NCBI GenBank assembly: GCA_035540755.1
Contig: DATLGD010000051.1
Location: forward strand, 1-11,125
Source: DATLGD01 sp035540755
GTDB lineage: Bacteria; Actinomycetota; Actinomycetes; Mycobacteriales; SCTD01
Direction of reading: 5' to 3'
Length of the DNA stretch: 11,125 nucleotides
The notes under the pieces were generated by a model that searched no databases, was not told the origin of the DNA, and saw only the letters and a program-made list of their open reading frames with translations. Positions 1 through 6,668 of this stretch are shown here, in pieces. The translations under genes and the position numbers were made by a program. Within the stretch, counting starts at the first letter, position 1; the number at the start of each line of letters is the position of its first letter.

Positions 1-68
1 GTGGTGGAGGGGCTGCGGCGGTTCCGAGACCGCGCGGAACCGTCGGGAGGGCTCCTCGCGGGTGAGGG
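1..68. other. Intergenic end of window with a possible stem-loop
   Basis: No convincing gene lies between the left edge and the stop codon of the ATPase gene. The stretch contains an 8-bp perfect inverted repeat, CGGTTCCG at 19-26 and CGGAACCG at 35-42, with an 8-nt loop. It starts about 27 nt downstream of the minus-strand stop codon at 69. It could act as a transcription terminator or 3'-end stabiliser for the minus-strand operon, but no T-tract follows it, so this is only a suggestion. Confidence 0.35.
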
Positions 69-2423
69 TCAGGCGGTGGCGCGGCGGCGGCCGTCGCGGA
101 CCAGGCCCAGCACCCGCTCCTCGAGCAGCAGCGGCTCCACCGGCTTGGCCAGGTAGTCGTCCGCACCGGCTCGGCGCGCGTCCCGCTCGACCTGCGCGGA
201 GTCGCTGCCGGTGAACAGCACCAGTGGCACGGCGAGCGTGCGCGGATCGGTGCGCAGCAGCCGGATGAGCTCGACGCCGGGCAGGTCAGGGAGGCCGTTG
301 TCGATGAGCACCGCGTCGAAGTCCTCCGCGCCGACCAGGGCGAGCGCGTCGTCGGCGGTCCGGGCCGACCTGACCTCGAACGTGCCGGTCAGCGCGATCG
401 TGACGAACGAGCAGACGCTCGGGTCGTCGTCGACGACGAGGAGCCGCGGCGTCCGCTCGTCCTCGTGCGGCACGGGAGGCCGCGCGACCGGTGTCCGGCA
501 GAACGGGCAGGTGCGCCACTCGCTGTCGAGCTGCTTGTCACAGCCCTCGCAGCACCCGCGGGTGACCGGCGTGCCGTCCCAGGGACAGCAGATCATGTCG
601 TCGGCGAGCGCCCGCGAGCACGACGGGCAGCGGTGCCCGCTGACCGTGTCGACGGTGGTCGCGCGCAGCACCTCCTCGTAGGTGGTGTCGCCCCGGTGCG
701 CGGCGGCGAGACCGGAGGCGCGCAGCGTCATCATTCCGTTGGCGCGGGCGGCTGCGCCGATCGCCGCCTCGGTCGGCGTGGTCAGCAGGACCTTGCGCAG
801 CGCGGCGGTCACCGGCAGCACCTCGAACACGCCGAGCCGGCCGCGGTACCCCGTGCCCGCGCACTCGGCGCAGCCCTTGCCGCGCACCGGCCGGGCACCC
901 TCGAGATCGGCCTCGGTGAGGCCGAGCAGAGCAAGGGTCCGCGGTGAGGGGACGTACGGGGTGGCGCAGGATGCGCACGGCCGGCGCACGAGTCGCTGAG
1001 CGACGACCAGCGTCAGCGAGGAGGCGACGAGGAACGGCTCGACGCCCATGTCCACCAGGCGCGTGACGGCGGCGACGGCGTCGTTGGTGTGCAGCGTGGT
1101 CAGTACCAGGTGGCCGGTCAGGGAGGCCTTCAGCGCCAGCTCGGCGGTCTCGGTGTCGCGGACCTCGCCGACCAGGACGATGTCGGGGTCCTGGCGCAGG
1201 ATGCTGCGCAGGCCGCGGGCGAAGGTCACGCCCTGCTTCTCGCTGACCTGCACCTGCGTGATGCCGGGCACCTGGATCTCGACCGGGTCCTCGAGGGTGA
1301 CGATGTTGCGGTCGGGCGTCGAGACCTGCCGGATGCCGGCGTAGAGGGTGTTGGTCTTGCCGGAGCCGGTCGGACCGGTGATGAGCACCAGGCCCTGCGA
1401 CTGCACGAGAGCGTTGGTGAGGTGCTCGAGCTGCGGGGCGGTCAGGCCGCTGCGGCCGAGCATCGGCACCTCGTCGGCACGGGGGAGCAGCCGGATGACC
1501 ACCTTCTCGCCGTGCAGGGTCGGCAGGGTCGAGACGCGCGCCTCCACCGTCATGCCGTCGACGGTGAGCTTCGCGCGCCCGTCCTGCGGCCGGCGTCGCT
1601 CCGCGATGTCGAGGCCAGAGACGATCTTGATGCGACTGACGGTGGCCGACGTCGCGTTGCGCGGCACCGTCATGACGTCGCGCAGCAGCCCGTCGACGCG
1701 GTAGCGGATGCGCAGCTCCCCGGCCTGCGGCTCGACGTGCACGTCGGAGGCGCGGGCGCGCACGGCGTCGGCGAGGACCACGTCGACCAGGCGGACGATC
1801 GGGGCGGACTCCACGGCACCGGCCGACGCGTCGTCGACCTCGGCCGGCGTCTCGTCGATGCCCTCGAAGAGGGTGTGCACGTCCGAGGAGTCCTCGGACA
1901 GGCTCCAGGACCTGGCGAGGTGGTCGCGGACCTGGGAGCCGGTCGCGACGAGCACCACCAGCTCGCTCGCGCTGGTGTAGAGCTTGACGTCGTCGAGCGC
2001 GACGACGTTGGTCGGGTCGGCGGTGGCGACCGTGATCCGGCTGCCGGTGCGCTCGAGGACGAGCACGCCGCTGCGCTCGGCGACCGCGCGCGGCAGCAGG
2101 CGGACGGCCTCGGGCACGACCATCGTGCGGCCCAGGTCGACCAGCGGCAGGCCGAGCGCCTCGGCGAGGGCCTCCGCGACCTGGCGCTCGGTCGCGAGGC
2201 CCAGCTCGGTGACCACCTGCCCGAGCCGGCGGCGGGGCTGGCCCGCGGGTGCGCGGAGCTGCTCCGCCAGCGCTGCCTGCAGCTGCTCGTCGTCGAGCAG
2301 CCCCTGGGCCAGGAGCACCTCGCCGATGCGCCTGCGGCGGTGAGCCGCCGTCTGCGGCGACCCGCCTCGCGGAGACGGGGCAGCGGTCGCGAGCGAGGAG
2401 CCGGCCGGGGGCAGGGAGGTCAC
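69..2423 (-). CDS. GspE/PilB-family type II secretion/type IV pilus ATPase with C-terminal double zinc ribbon and response-regulator receiver domain
   Basis: A 784-aa hexameric motor ATPase of the GspE/PilB/MshE kind, which powers assembly of type IV pilus or type II secretion pseudopilus fibres from the cytoplasmic side of the membrane. Domains in order: an MshE/GspE N-terminal domain (about 30-180), then the T2SSE ATPase core (about 200-590). The core has Walker A GPTGSGKT at 350-357, an Asp box (TLEDPVE, 376-382), Walker B ending in E420 (DIVLVGEVRD), and a His box (TTLHTND, 442-448). It also has the family's own zinc-binding cysteines C483/C486/C518/C521. A double zinc ribbon follows (C599, C602, C612/613, then C624/625, C628, C639, C642). 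Last is a CheY-like receiver (about 658-780) with acidic pocket D665-D667, phosphoacceptor D708, T738 and K760. The frame stays open to 2822, but that part overlaps the DUF1003 gene and is not family-like, so I chose GTG at 2421-2423. It has no clear Shine-Dalgarno sequence, so the start is uncertain. It is the last gene of the operon, 49 nt after DUF1003. Confidence 0.9.
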   Translation of the reverse strand: MTSLPPAGSSLATAAPSPRGGSPQTAAHRRRRIGEVLLAQGLLDDEQLQAALAEQLRAPAGQPRRRLGQVVTELGLATERQVAEALAEALGLPLVDLGRTMVVPEAVRLLPRAVAERSGVLVLERTGSRITVATADPTNVVALDDVKLYTSASELVVLVATGSQVRDHLARSWSLSEDSSDVHTLFEGIDETPAEVDDASAGAVESAPIVRLVDVVLADAVRARASDVHVEPQAGELRIRYRVDGLLRDVMTVPRNATSATVSRIKIVSGLDIAERRRPQDGRAKLTVDGMTVEARVSTLPTLHGEKVVIRLLPRADEVPMLGRSGLTAPQLEHLTNALVQSQGLVLITGPTGSGKTNTLYAGIRQVSTPDRNIVTLEDPVEIQVPGITQVQVSEKQGVTFARGLRSILRQDPDIVLVGEVRDTETAELALKASLTGHLVLTTLHTNDAVAAVTRLVDMGVEPFLVASSLTLVVAQRLVRRPCASCATPYVPSPRTLALLGLTEADLEGARPVRGKGCAECAGTGYRGRLGVFEVLPVTAALRKVLLTTPTEAAIGAAARANGMMTLRASGLAAAHRGDTTYEEVLRATTVDTVSGHRCPSCSRALADDMICCPWDGTPVTRGCCEGCDKQLDSEWRTCPFCRTPVARPPVPHEDERTPRLLVVDDDPSVCSFVTIALTGTFEVRSARTADDALALVGAEDFDAVLIDNGLPDLPGVELIRLLRTDPRTLAVPLVLFTGSDSAQVERDARRAGADDYLAKPVEPLLLEERVLGLVRDGRRRATA

Positions 2424-2472
2424 CCGCGGTGCATCGGCCGGTGCGATGTGCAGGTGTAGCCCGAACGGCCGC

Positions 2473-3138
2473 TCAGGCCTCCGACGGCTCCCCGACGAAC
2501 GGCTCCCCGAGGTCGGGCCGCTCGTCGGGCCGGTCGCCGTCGGTGCGCTGCTCCGCGCGCCGCCTCGCGCGCTCGGCCCGCCGCTCGCGCTCGTCCCGGT
2601 CGCGCCGGGCCTGCCGCTCGGCCCCGTCGTCGGGCGCCTCCCCGGCAGTGGTCCGCGCGACGACGTCGTCGGCGACCTCGCGCAGCTGGTCGCGCAGGAA
2701 GTCGCGGGTGGCGACCTCTCCCAGCGCCTGGCGCAGGGACGCCAGCTCGCGGGCGAGGTACTCGACGTCGGCCTGCAGGCGCTCGCTGGTGGCCCGGTCC
2801 TCCTCCATCGACACGCGGTCACGGTGGGCCTGCCGGTTCTGGGCGAGCAGGATGAGCGGCGCGGCGTAGGACGCCTGCAGCGACAGCATCAGCGTCAGCA
2901 GCGTGTAGTTCAGCGCGCGGGGGTCGAACTGCAGGTCCTGCGGCGCCAGGGTGTTCCAGCTCAGCCAGACGGCGCAGAACACCGTCATGTAGACGATGAA
3001 GCGGGCCGTGCCGAGGAAGCGCGCGATGCGCTCGGAGATGCGGCCGAACGCGTCCGGGTCGTAGTGCGGCCGTGCGATGGCCCGGCGTGCGGTGGCCGGG
3101 GTGTCGAGGCGCACCCGGCGCGCGGTGCTCTCAGCCAC
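2473..3138 (-). CDS. DUF1003 family two-helix membrane protein
   Basis: A 221-aa protein of the DUF1003 family, whose biochemical role is unknown. Two membrane helices are visible at about 45-63 (FIVYMTVFCAVWLSW) and 78-99. They are followed directly by the family's signature QNRQAHRDR (100-108) and a coiled-coil-like acidic/basic stretch (about 108-160). The C-terminal 60 residues are very rich in Arg, Asp and Glu and probably disordered. The GTG start overlaps the end of the upstream MgtE_N/CBS gene by 8 nt (GTGGCTGA contains both start and stop), which implies translational coupling. There is no good independent Shine-Dalgarno sequence. From memory of actinobacterial genomes, this gene is commonly next to a PRC/MgtE_N/CBS gene, which suggests the two work together, perhaps at the membrane. 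Confidence 0.88.
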   Translation of the reverse strand: MAESTARRVRLDTPATARRAIARPHYDPDAFGRISERIARFLGTARFIVYMTVFCAVWLSWNTLAPQDLQFDPRALNYTLLTLMLSLQASYAAPLILLAQNRQAHRDRVSMEEDRATSERLQADVEYLARELASLRQALGEVATRDFLRDQLREVADDVVARTTAGEAPDDGAERQARRDRDERERRAERARRRAEQRTDGDRPDERPDLGEPFVGEPSEA

Positions 3139-4411
3139 GGCGCACCCGGCCGGCGTCCGGAGTGCGCGACGGGTCCCGGTGGTCGCGCCAGTCCTGCGGG
3201 AGCAGGTGGTCGAGGACGTCGTCGACGGTGACGGCGCCGAGCAGGTGCCCGTCGCCGTCGACCACCGGCACCGCCACCAGGTTGTAGGTGGCCAGGTGCC
3301 GGGTGACCGCCGGCAGCGGCGTGTCCGGGGCGAGCGGGTCGATGTCGGTGTCGACGACCGCCGAGATCAGCGACGACGGCGGCTCGCGCAGCATCCGCTG
3401 GAAGTGCGCCGTGCCCAGGTAGCGGCCGGTCGGCGTCTCGTACGGCGGGCGCACGACGTACACCTGCGCGGCGAGGGCGGGGGAGAGCTCCGCGTGCCGG
3501 ACCCGGGCGAGGGCCTCCGCGACGGTGGCGTTCGGCGGCAGGATCACCGGCTCCGGCGTCATCAGGCCGCCGGCGGTGTCGTCGTCGTACCGCAGCAGGG
3601 AGCGGACCGGCCCGGCCTCCCCCGGCTCCATCAGGTCGAGCAGGCGGTGCGCCTCGGCCTCGGGCAGCTCGCCGAGCAGGTCGGCGGCGTCGTCCGGTGC
3701 CATCGCCTCGAGCACGTCGGCGGCGCGCTCGTCCTCGAGCCCGCCGAGCAGCTCGACCTGCTCGTCCTCGGGCATCTCCTCGAGCACGTCGGCGAGCCGC
3801 TCGTCGTCGAGGGCCGCGGCGATCTCGGCCCGGCGCTTGCCGGACAGGTCGTGCAGCACGGACGCCAGGTCGGCGGGGCGCAGGCGCTCGAAGACGGCCA
3901 GCAGGTTCGCCGCTCCCTGACCCTCTTCCGGCAGCGAGAACCCGCTGACCTGGTCCCACTCGACCTGCAGCACCTCACCGCGGCGGCGGCTCCGCAGGCC
4001 GGCGACGGGCCTGCGGACCGCGACCCGGGTGAGCAGCCAGTCGGTGCGGGTCTGCTCCATGGCGACGTCGAGGACGGTGACCTCCTCGCCGCTGTCGAGC
4101 AGCGTCACCCGGCGGTCGAGCAGCTCGGCCAGCACGAGGGTCTCGCCCGGACGCTGCTCGAACCGGCGCAGGCTGACGGTGCCGGTGCCGAGCACGACGG
4201 CGTCGGGGTCGATGGTCGTCACCCGGCCGATCGGCACGAAGATGCGCCGTCGGCCGGAGATCTCGACGGCCAGCCCCAGCACCCGCGGGGCGTCGCGACC
4301 GATGCGCAGCGCGACGACGACGTCGCGGACGCGCCCGACCTGCTCCCCGTCGGGGTCGAACACGACGAGGCCGGCCAGGCGCGCGACGAAGACGCGGTTC
4401 CCGGTGCTCAC
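3131..4411 (-). CDS. Soluble PRC-barrel / MgtE_N / CBS-pair protein (MgtE-like, no channel domain)
   Basis: A 426-aa cytoplasmic protein. The N-terminal 135 residues look like two PRC-barrel-type modules (about 5-70, with the LVVFDPDGEQVGRVRDVVV pattern, and about 93-135). A helical, acidic MgtE_N superhelical domain follows (about 165-275; repeats such as LADVLEEMPEDE and AADVLEAMAPDD). The MgtE hallmark DDTAGGLMTPE (277-287) leads into a CBS pair (about 280-340 and 345-405). In true MgtE Mg2+ channels these cytoplasmic domains sense Mg2+ and gate a five-helix pore. Here no membrane segment follows, so this is not a transporter by itself. A regulatory or ion/nucleotide-sensing role, possibly through the DUF1003 membrane protein encoded next, is inference. 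The GTG start sits 6 nt after a TAGTCT -10 box, which fits a leaderless mRNA. It is the first gene of the minus-strand operon. Confidence 0.88.
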   Translation of the reverse strand: MSTGNRVFVARLAGLVVFDPDGEQVGRVRDVVVALRIGRDAPRVLGLAVEISGRRRIFVPIGRVTTIDPDAVVLGTGTVSLRRFEQRPGETLVLAELLDRRVTLLDSGEEVTVLDVAMEQTRTDWLLTRVAVRRPVAGLRSRRRGEVLQVEWDQVSGFSLPEEGQGAANLLAVFERLRPADLASVLHDLSGKRRAEIAAALDDERLADVLEEMPEDEQVELLGGLEDERAADVLEAMAPDDAADLLGELPEAEAHRLLDLMEPGEAGPVRSLLRYDDDTAGGLMTPEPVILPPNATVAEALARVRHAELSPALAAQVYVVRPPYETPTGRYLGTAHFQRMLREPPSSLISAVVDTDIDPLAPDTPLPAVTRHLATYNLVAVPVVDGDGHLLGAVTVDDVLDHLLPQDWRDHRDPSRTPDAGRVRRG

Positions 4412-4417
4412 GTCGGC

Positions 4418-4423
4418 AGACTA
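4418..4423 (-). promoter_or_regulatory. -10 element of a leaderless promoter for the MgtE_N/CBS gene
   Basis: On the minus strand TAGTCT matches the actinobacterial -10 pattern TANNNT. Six bases separate it from the GTG start at 4411, so transcription would begin at or next to the start codon. There is no Shine-Dalgarno sequence, which agrees with leaderless translation. I see no convincing -35 element 17-18 nt upstream. Confidence 0.55.
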
Positions 4424-4534
4424 CGGACCGGCGCCGTCCCGCAGGTGCTGCGTCGCGGCCGGGGTGCGTCGAGCCGGCCGGGCGCCGTGGGCGAGACTTC
4501 CCGCACGCCCGTCGCCGTCCTTCGAGGAGCTGCT

Positions 4535-5296
4535 GTGCCCGTGCTCGACCGCTTCCGCCTCGACGACAGGGTCGTCGTCGTCACCGGCGCGTCCTCCGGC
4601 CTCGGGGTCGCGTTCGCGCAGGCCTTCGCCGAGGCGGGCGCCGACGTCGTGCTCGGCGCCCGCCGGGTCGACCGGCTGCCCGAGACCGGCAGGCTGGTCG
4701 AGGCGGCCGGTCGCCGGTACGCCTACGAGCAGACCGACGTCACCGACCCGGAGCAGTGCACACGGCTGGTGCAGAAGGCGGTCGAGGAGTTCGGCCGGGT
4801 CGACGTGCTGGTGAACAACGCCGGGCTCGGCTGGGCCCGCCCGGCCAGCCGGGAGACGCCGGCGGAGTTCCTGCGGGTGCTCGACGTCAACCTCAACGGC
4901 GCGTACTGGTGCGCTCAGGCCTTCGGCCGCGCCGCCAAGGGCGGCGGCTCGATCCTCAACATCTCGAGCGTGCTGGGGCTGCGTCCCGGGGCGCTGCCGC
5001 AGGCGGCCTACGCCGCCTCCAAGGCCGGTCTCATCGGGCTCACCCGCGACCTCGCGGCGCAGTGGACGGGGCGCAAGGGCATCCGGGTGAACGCGCTGGC
5101 ACCGGGCTACTTCCCGACCGAGATGACCGACGAGATGGACGACTCCGAGGCGGAGCTGGTCAAGATGATCACTCCGGCCGGCCGCCTCGGCGACCCGATG
5201 GAGCTGGCTGCGGTCGGCGTGTTCCTCGCCAGCGACGCGGCCTCGTACGTCACCGGCATCACCCTGCCGGTCGACGGCGGCATGACGATGCCCTAG
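4535..5296 (+). CDS. Short-chain dehydrogenase/reductase (SDR), FabG-like
   Basis: A 253-aa NAD(P)-dependent oxidoreductase of the classical SDR type, which interconverts a hydroxyl and a ketone on a substrate I cannot predict. The Rossmann cofactor motif TGASSGLG is at 17-24, the NNAG motif at 94-97, the catalytic serine in NISSVLG (S145), and the YxxxK pair at Y159/K163. The C-terminus ends in the typical YVTGITLPVDGGM (238-250). The frame is open far upstream (from 3077), but the GTG at 4535 has GAGGAG at 4524-4529, a 5-nt spacing, and gives the normal SDR length. The R43-R44 pair at the end of strand 2 (GARRVDR) hints at NADPH preference, by analogy only. It is divergent from the MgtE_N/CBS operon, with 123 nt between. 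Its TAG stop overlaps the stop of the opposite-strand gene. Its length and motifs rule out a pseudogene. Confidence 0.93.
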   Translation: MPVLDRFRLDDRVVVVTGASSGLGVAFAQAFAEAGADVVLGARRVDRLPETGRLVEAAGRRYAYEQTDVTDPEQCTRLVQKAVEEFGRVDVLVNNAGLGWARPASRETPAEFLRVLDVNLNGAYWCAQAFGRAAKGGGSILNISSVLGLRPGALPQAAYAASKAGLIGLTRDLAAQWTGRKGIRVNALAPGYFPTEMTDEMDDSEAELVKMITPAGRLGDPMELAAVGVFLASDAASYVTGITLPVDGGMTMP

Positions 5297-5694
5297 CCAT
5301 CCGTCCTCCCCCCGGCTCCCGGCAGGTCGAGCCGCAGCACCAGGCTCTCGCTGGCCCACCGCTCGGCCAGGCCGTCGGTGCCGGTCGCGTTGAGCCGCGC
5401 GGCCGCCAGCACAGGGACGGCGGTCTCCCAGGCAGCCGATCCCGGGACGAGCCGGCTCACGGCGGCCGGCAGGTTCGCCAGCCGGCCGCTCAGCGCGCCG
5501 CGGGGGCGCACCACGACGACGCCGCGCACAGCGGTCGAGGCGCCGGGCAGGTCCTGCTCGCTCCCGCCGACGACGACGAGCACCGCGTGGTCGTGCCACA
5601 CGTGCCACACCGCCTTCGGCGGCCGGTCCTCGAGCCCCACCCAGACCACGCCGGCGCGCCGCAGGGCCTCCTCGTGCCCGGGCTGCAGCGTCAC
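5293..5694 (-). CDS. Conserved hypothetical protein, 133 aa
   Basis: I do not recognise a characterised family. The protein has alternating hydrophobic strands (for example AVLVVVGG 37-44, RGVVVVRP 57-64, ESLVLRL 116-122) and an aromatic/histidine cluster WHVWHDH at 30-36. That layout could be a small split beta-barrel like the pyridoxamine-phosphate-oxidase fold, but this is only an impression. There is no signal peptide or membrane segment. The GTG start at 5692-5694 has only a weak AAGG upstream. It follows the catalase-like gene by 19 nt on the same strand, so the two are probably co-transcribed. Its TAG stop and the SDR's TAG stop share the palindrome CTAG at 5293-5296. The reading frame is real as judged from its codon usage, its tight fit between neighbours and the family-like texture of the protein. 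Confidence 0.7.
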   Translation of the reverse strand: MTLQPGHEEALRRAGVVWVGLEDRPPKAVWHVWHDHAVLVVVGGSEQDLPGASTAVRGVVVVRPRGALSGRLANLPAAVSRLVPGSAAWETAVPVLAAARLNATGTDGLAERWASESLVLRLDLPGAGGRTDG

Positions 5695-5713
5695 GGCAGC
5701 GAGCCTTGCCGCG

Positions 5714-6451
5714 TCAGGCGTCCGGCCCGACGTGGCTGGCGCGGTAGGCGTCGCGGCGCAGGTCCTGCAGCCAGCCGACCGGGCGGATGCCGCCGCCGCA
5801 GTTGTCGGGACTGAAGCGGACCTCGCGGCCGCCGGGCACCGAGGCGCCGAGCTCGACGACGGCGAGCTCGCGCCACGACGCCAGGCCGGTCGCGACGGCG
5901 AGGGGCAGCCGCGCGCCGTCGGCGCGGCCGGGCAGGCCGTCGACCGCCGGGGTCCGCGGTGCCCCCTCGTCCGGGACGAGCCCGAGCAGGTGCCGCCGCC
6001 CCCCGAGCTCGTAGTCGGTCAGGGAGCTGTACACCGCGCCGAGGAAGTCGTACTGCGGGAGCGGCAGGCGCCGCGCTCCCGGCAGCGAGACCGTCGAGTC
6101 GAGCAGCAGGTCCTGGTGCCGGCCCGGGCCGTGCGCGTCGAGCACCCGCACCGCGACGCCGAGCACGTCCGGCAGCCGGTCGGGGAGCCCGAGCGAGCGC
6201 GAGAAGCGGACCAGCAGGTCGTGCGAGCCCGGGTCGTCGAGCAGCGGGACGCCCAGACCCGCCCCGCCGGGGACGAGCAGCCGACCGCGAAGCGTCGTCC
6301 CCTTGGCGTGGACGACGCGCTCCCCGCGCACGAGCGAGCCGGCCCGCATGACGCCGGCGCCGACCGCGGCCAGCACCCGGGCGCCGCCCCGTGCGGCCGG
6401 GGCGGGAACGCGGCCGGAGGCGGCGCGGGGCAGGGCGCTCAGGTCGGGCAC
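5714..6451 (-). CDS. Short catalase-superfamily protein (catalase-like, heme-domain fragment)
   Basis: A 245-aa protein with the N-terminal core of the catalase fold. ERVVHAKG (44-51) corresponds to the block that carries the essential distal histidine in catalases (H48 here). It is followed by the expected strand GRLLV, then LLVRFS (79-84), matching the catalase VRFS block, and LPDVLGVAVRV (93-103), matching the 'RDPRGFAVKF' strand. In catalases the next block is DLVGNNTP, with the second catalytic residue Asn. Here it reads DLLLDST (114-120), so that Asn is replaced. True catalases have about 480 or more residues; this one stops at 245. A C-terminal RRDAY (232-236) has the RxxxY spacing of the catalase heme ligand, but this may be chance. 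GTG start with AGGAG 6 nt upstream (6458-6462). Whether it binds heme, or acts on peroxide or an organic hydroperoxide, cannot be told. Confidence 0.72.
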   Translation of the reverse strand: MPDLSALPRAASGRVPAPAARGGARVLAAVGAGVMRAGSLVRGERVVHAKGTTLRGRLLVPGGAGLGVPLLDDPGSHDLLVRFSRSLGLPDRLPDVLGVAVRVLDAHGPGRHQDLLLDSTVSLPGARRLPLPQYDFLGAVYSSLTDYELGGRRHLLGLVPDEGAPRTPAVDGLPGRADGARLPLAVATGLASWRELAVVELGASVPGGREVRFSPDNCGGGIRPVGWLQDLRRDAYRASHVGPDA

Positions 6452-6668
6452 CTGCGGCTCCTACCCGCGGTGCCGGTGGACGACGCCTCGACGCGGCAGG
6501 GTGCTGCCCGGCGCCGACCGCGAGGCGGCCCGCGGGGTGAGCGTTCTCACCCGTCGCCGGTGCACGACACCCGCACGGCGGTGGGACACTGCCGGGCAGC
6601 ATCCGCGCGCAGCGCGACGAGGCCCGGCCCGCCGCCGAGGCCGTCCACGAACGAAGGGCAGGAGCGTC
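6452..6668. promoter_or_regulatory. Divergent intergenic control region
   Basis: These 217 nt separate the catalase-like gene (leftward) from the acyl-CoA dehydrogenase (rightward) and must hold both promoters. I see no reading frame or RNA gene in it. It holds a strong dyad (6535-6552), a small palindrome CTGCC-G-GGCAG (6589-6599) whose reverse-complement decamer recurs at 6503-6512, and a 21-bp motif (6566-6586) shared with the leader of the next plus-strand gene. No clear -10/-35 pair stands out. Confidence 0.5.
6535..6552. promoter_or_regulatory. Inverted repeat, candidate operator
   Basis: GGGTGAG, a 4-nt spacer CGTT, then CTCACCC form a perfect 7+7 bp dyad. It lies midway in the divergent region, 83 nt from the catalase-like start and 116 nt from the acyl-CoA dehydrogenase start. 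The size and symmetry fit a TetR-type or similar dimeric repressor site, though it could also form a small RNA hairpin. No regulator gene is present in the window. Confidence 0.4.

Noticed and set aside
1089..2459. 456-codon plus-strand frame inside the ATPase gene
   Set aside because: It is antisense to the conserved Walker and His boxes. The His/Gly/Asp/Arg-rich translation is a shadow of GC-rich coding DNA.
2424..2822. N-terminal extension of the motor ATPase frame by 133 residues
   Set aside because: It lies almost fully over the DUF1003 gene, is Arg/Ser/Pro-rich shadow sequence and has no GspE character. The family domain starts about 30 residues after the GTG at 2423.
3077..4534. Long plus-strand frame upstream of and continuous with the SDR
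   Set aside because: It is antisense to the MgtE_N/CBS gene. SDR homology starts at the GTG 4535, which has its own GAGGAG site. High GC simply removes stop codons.
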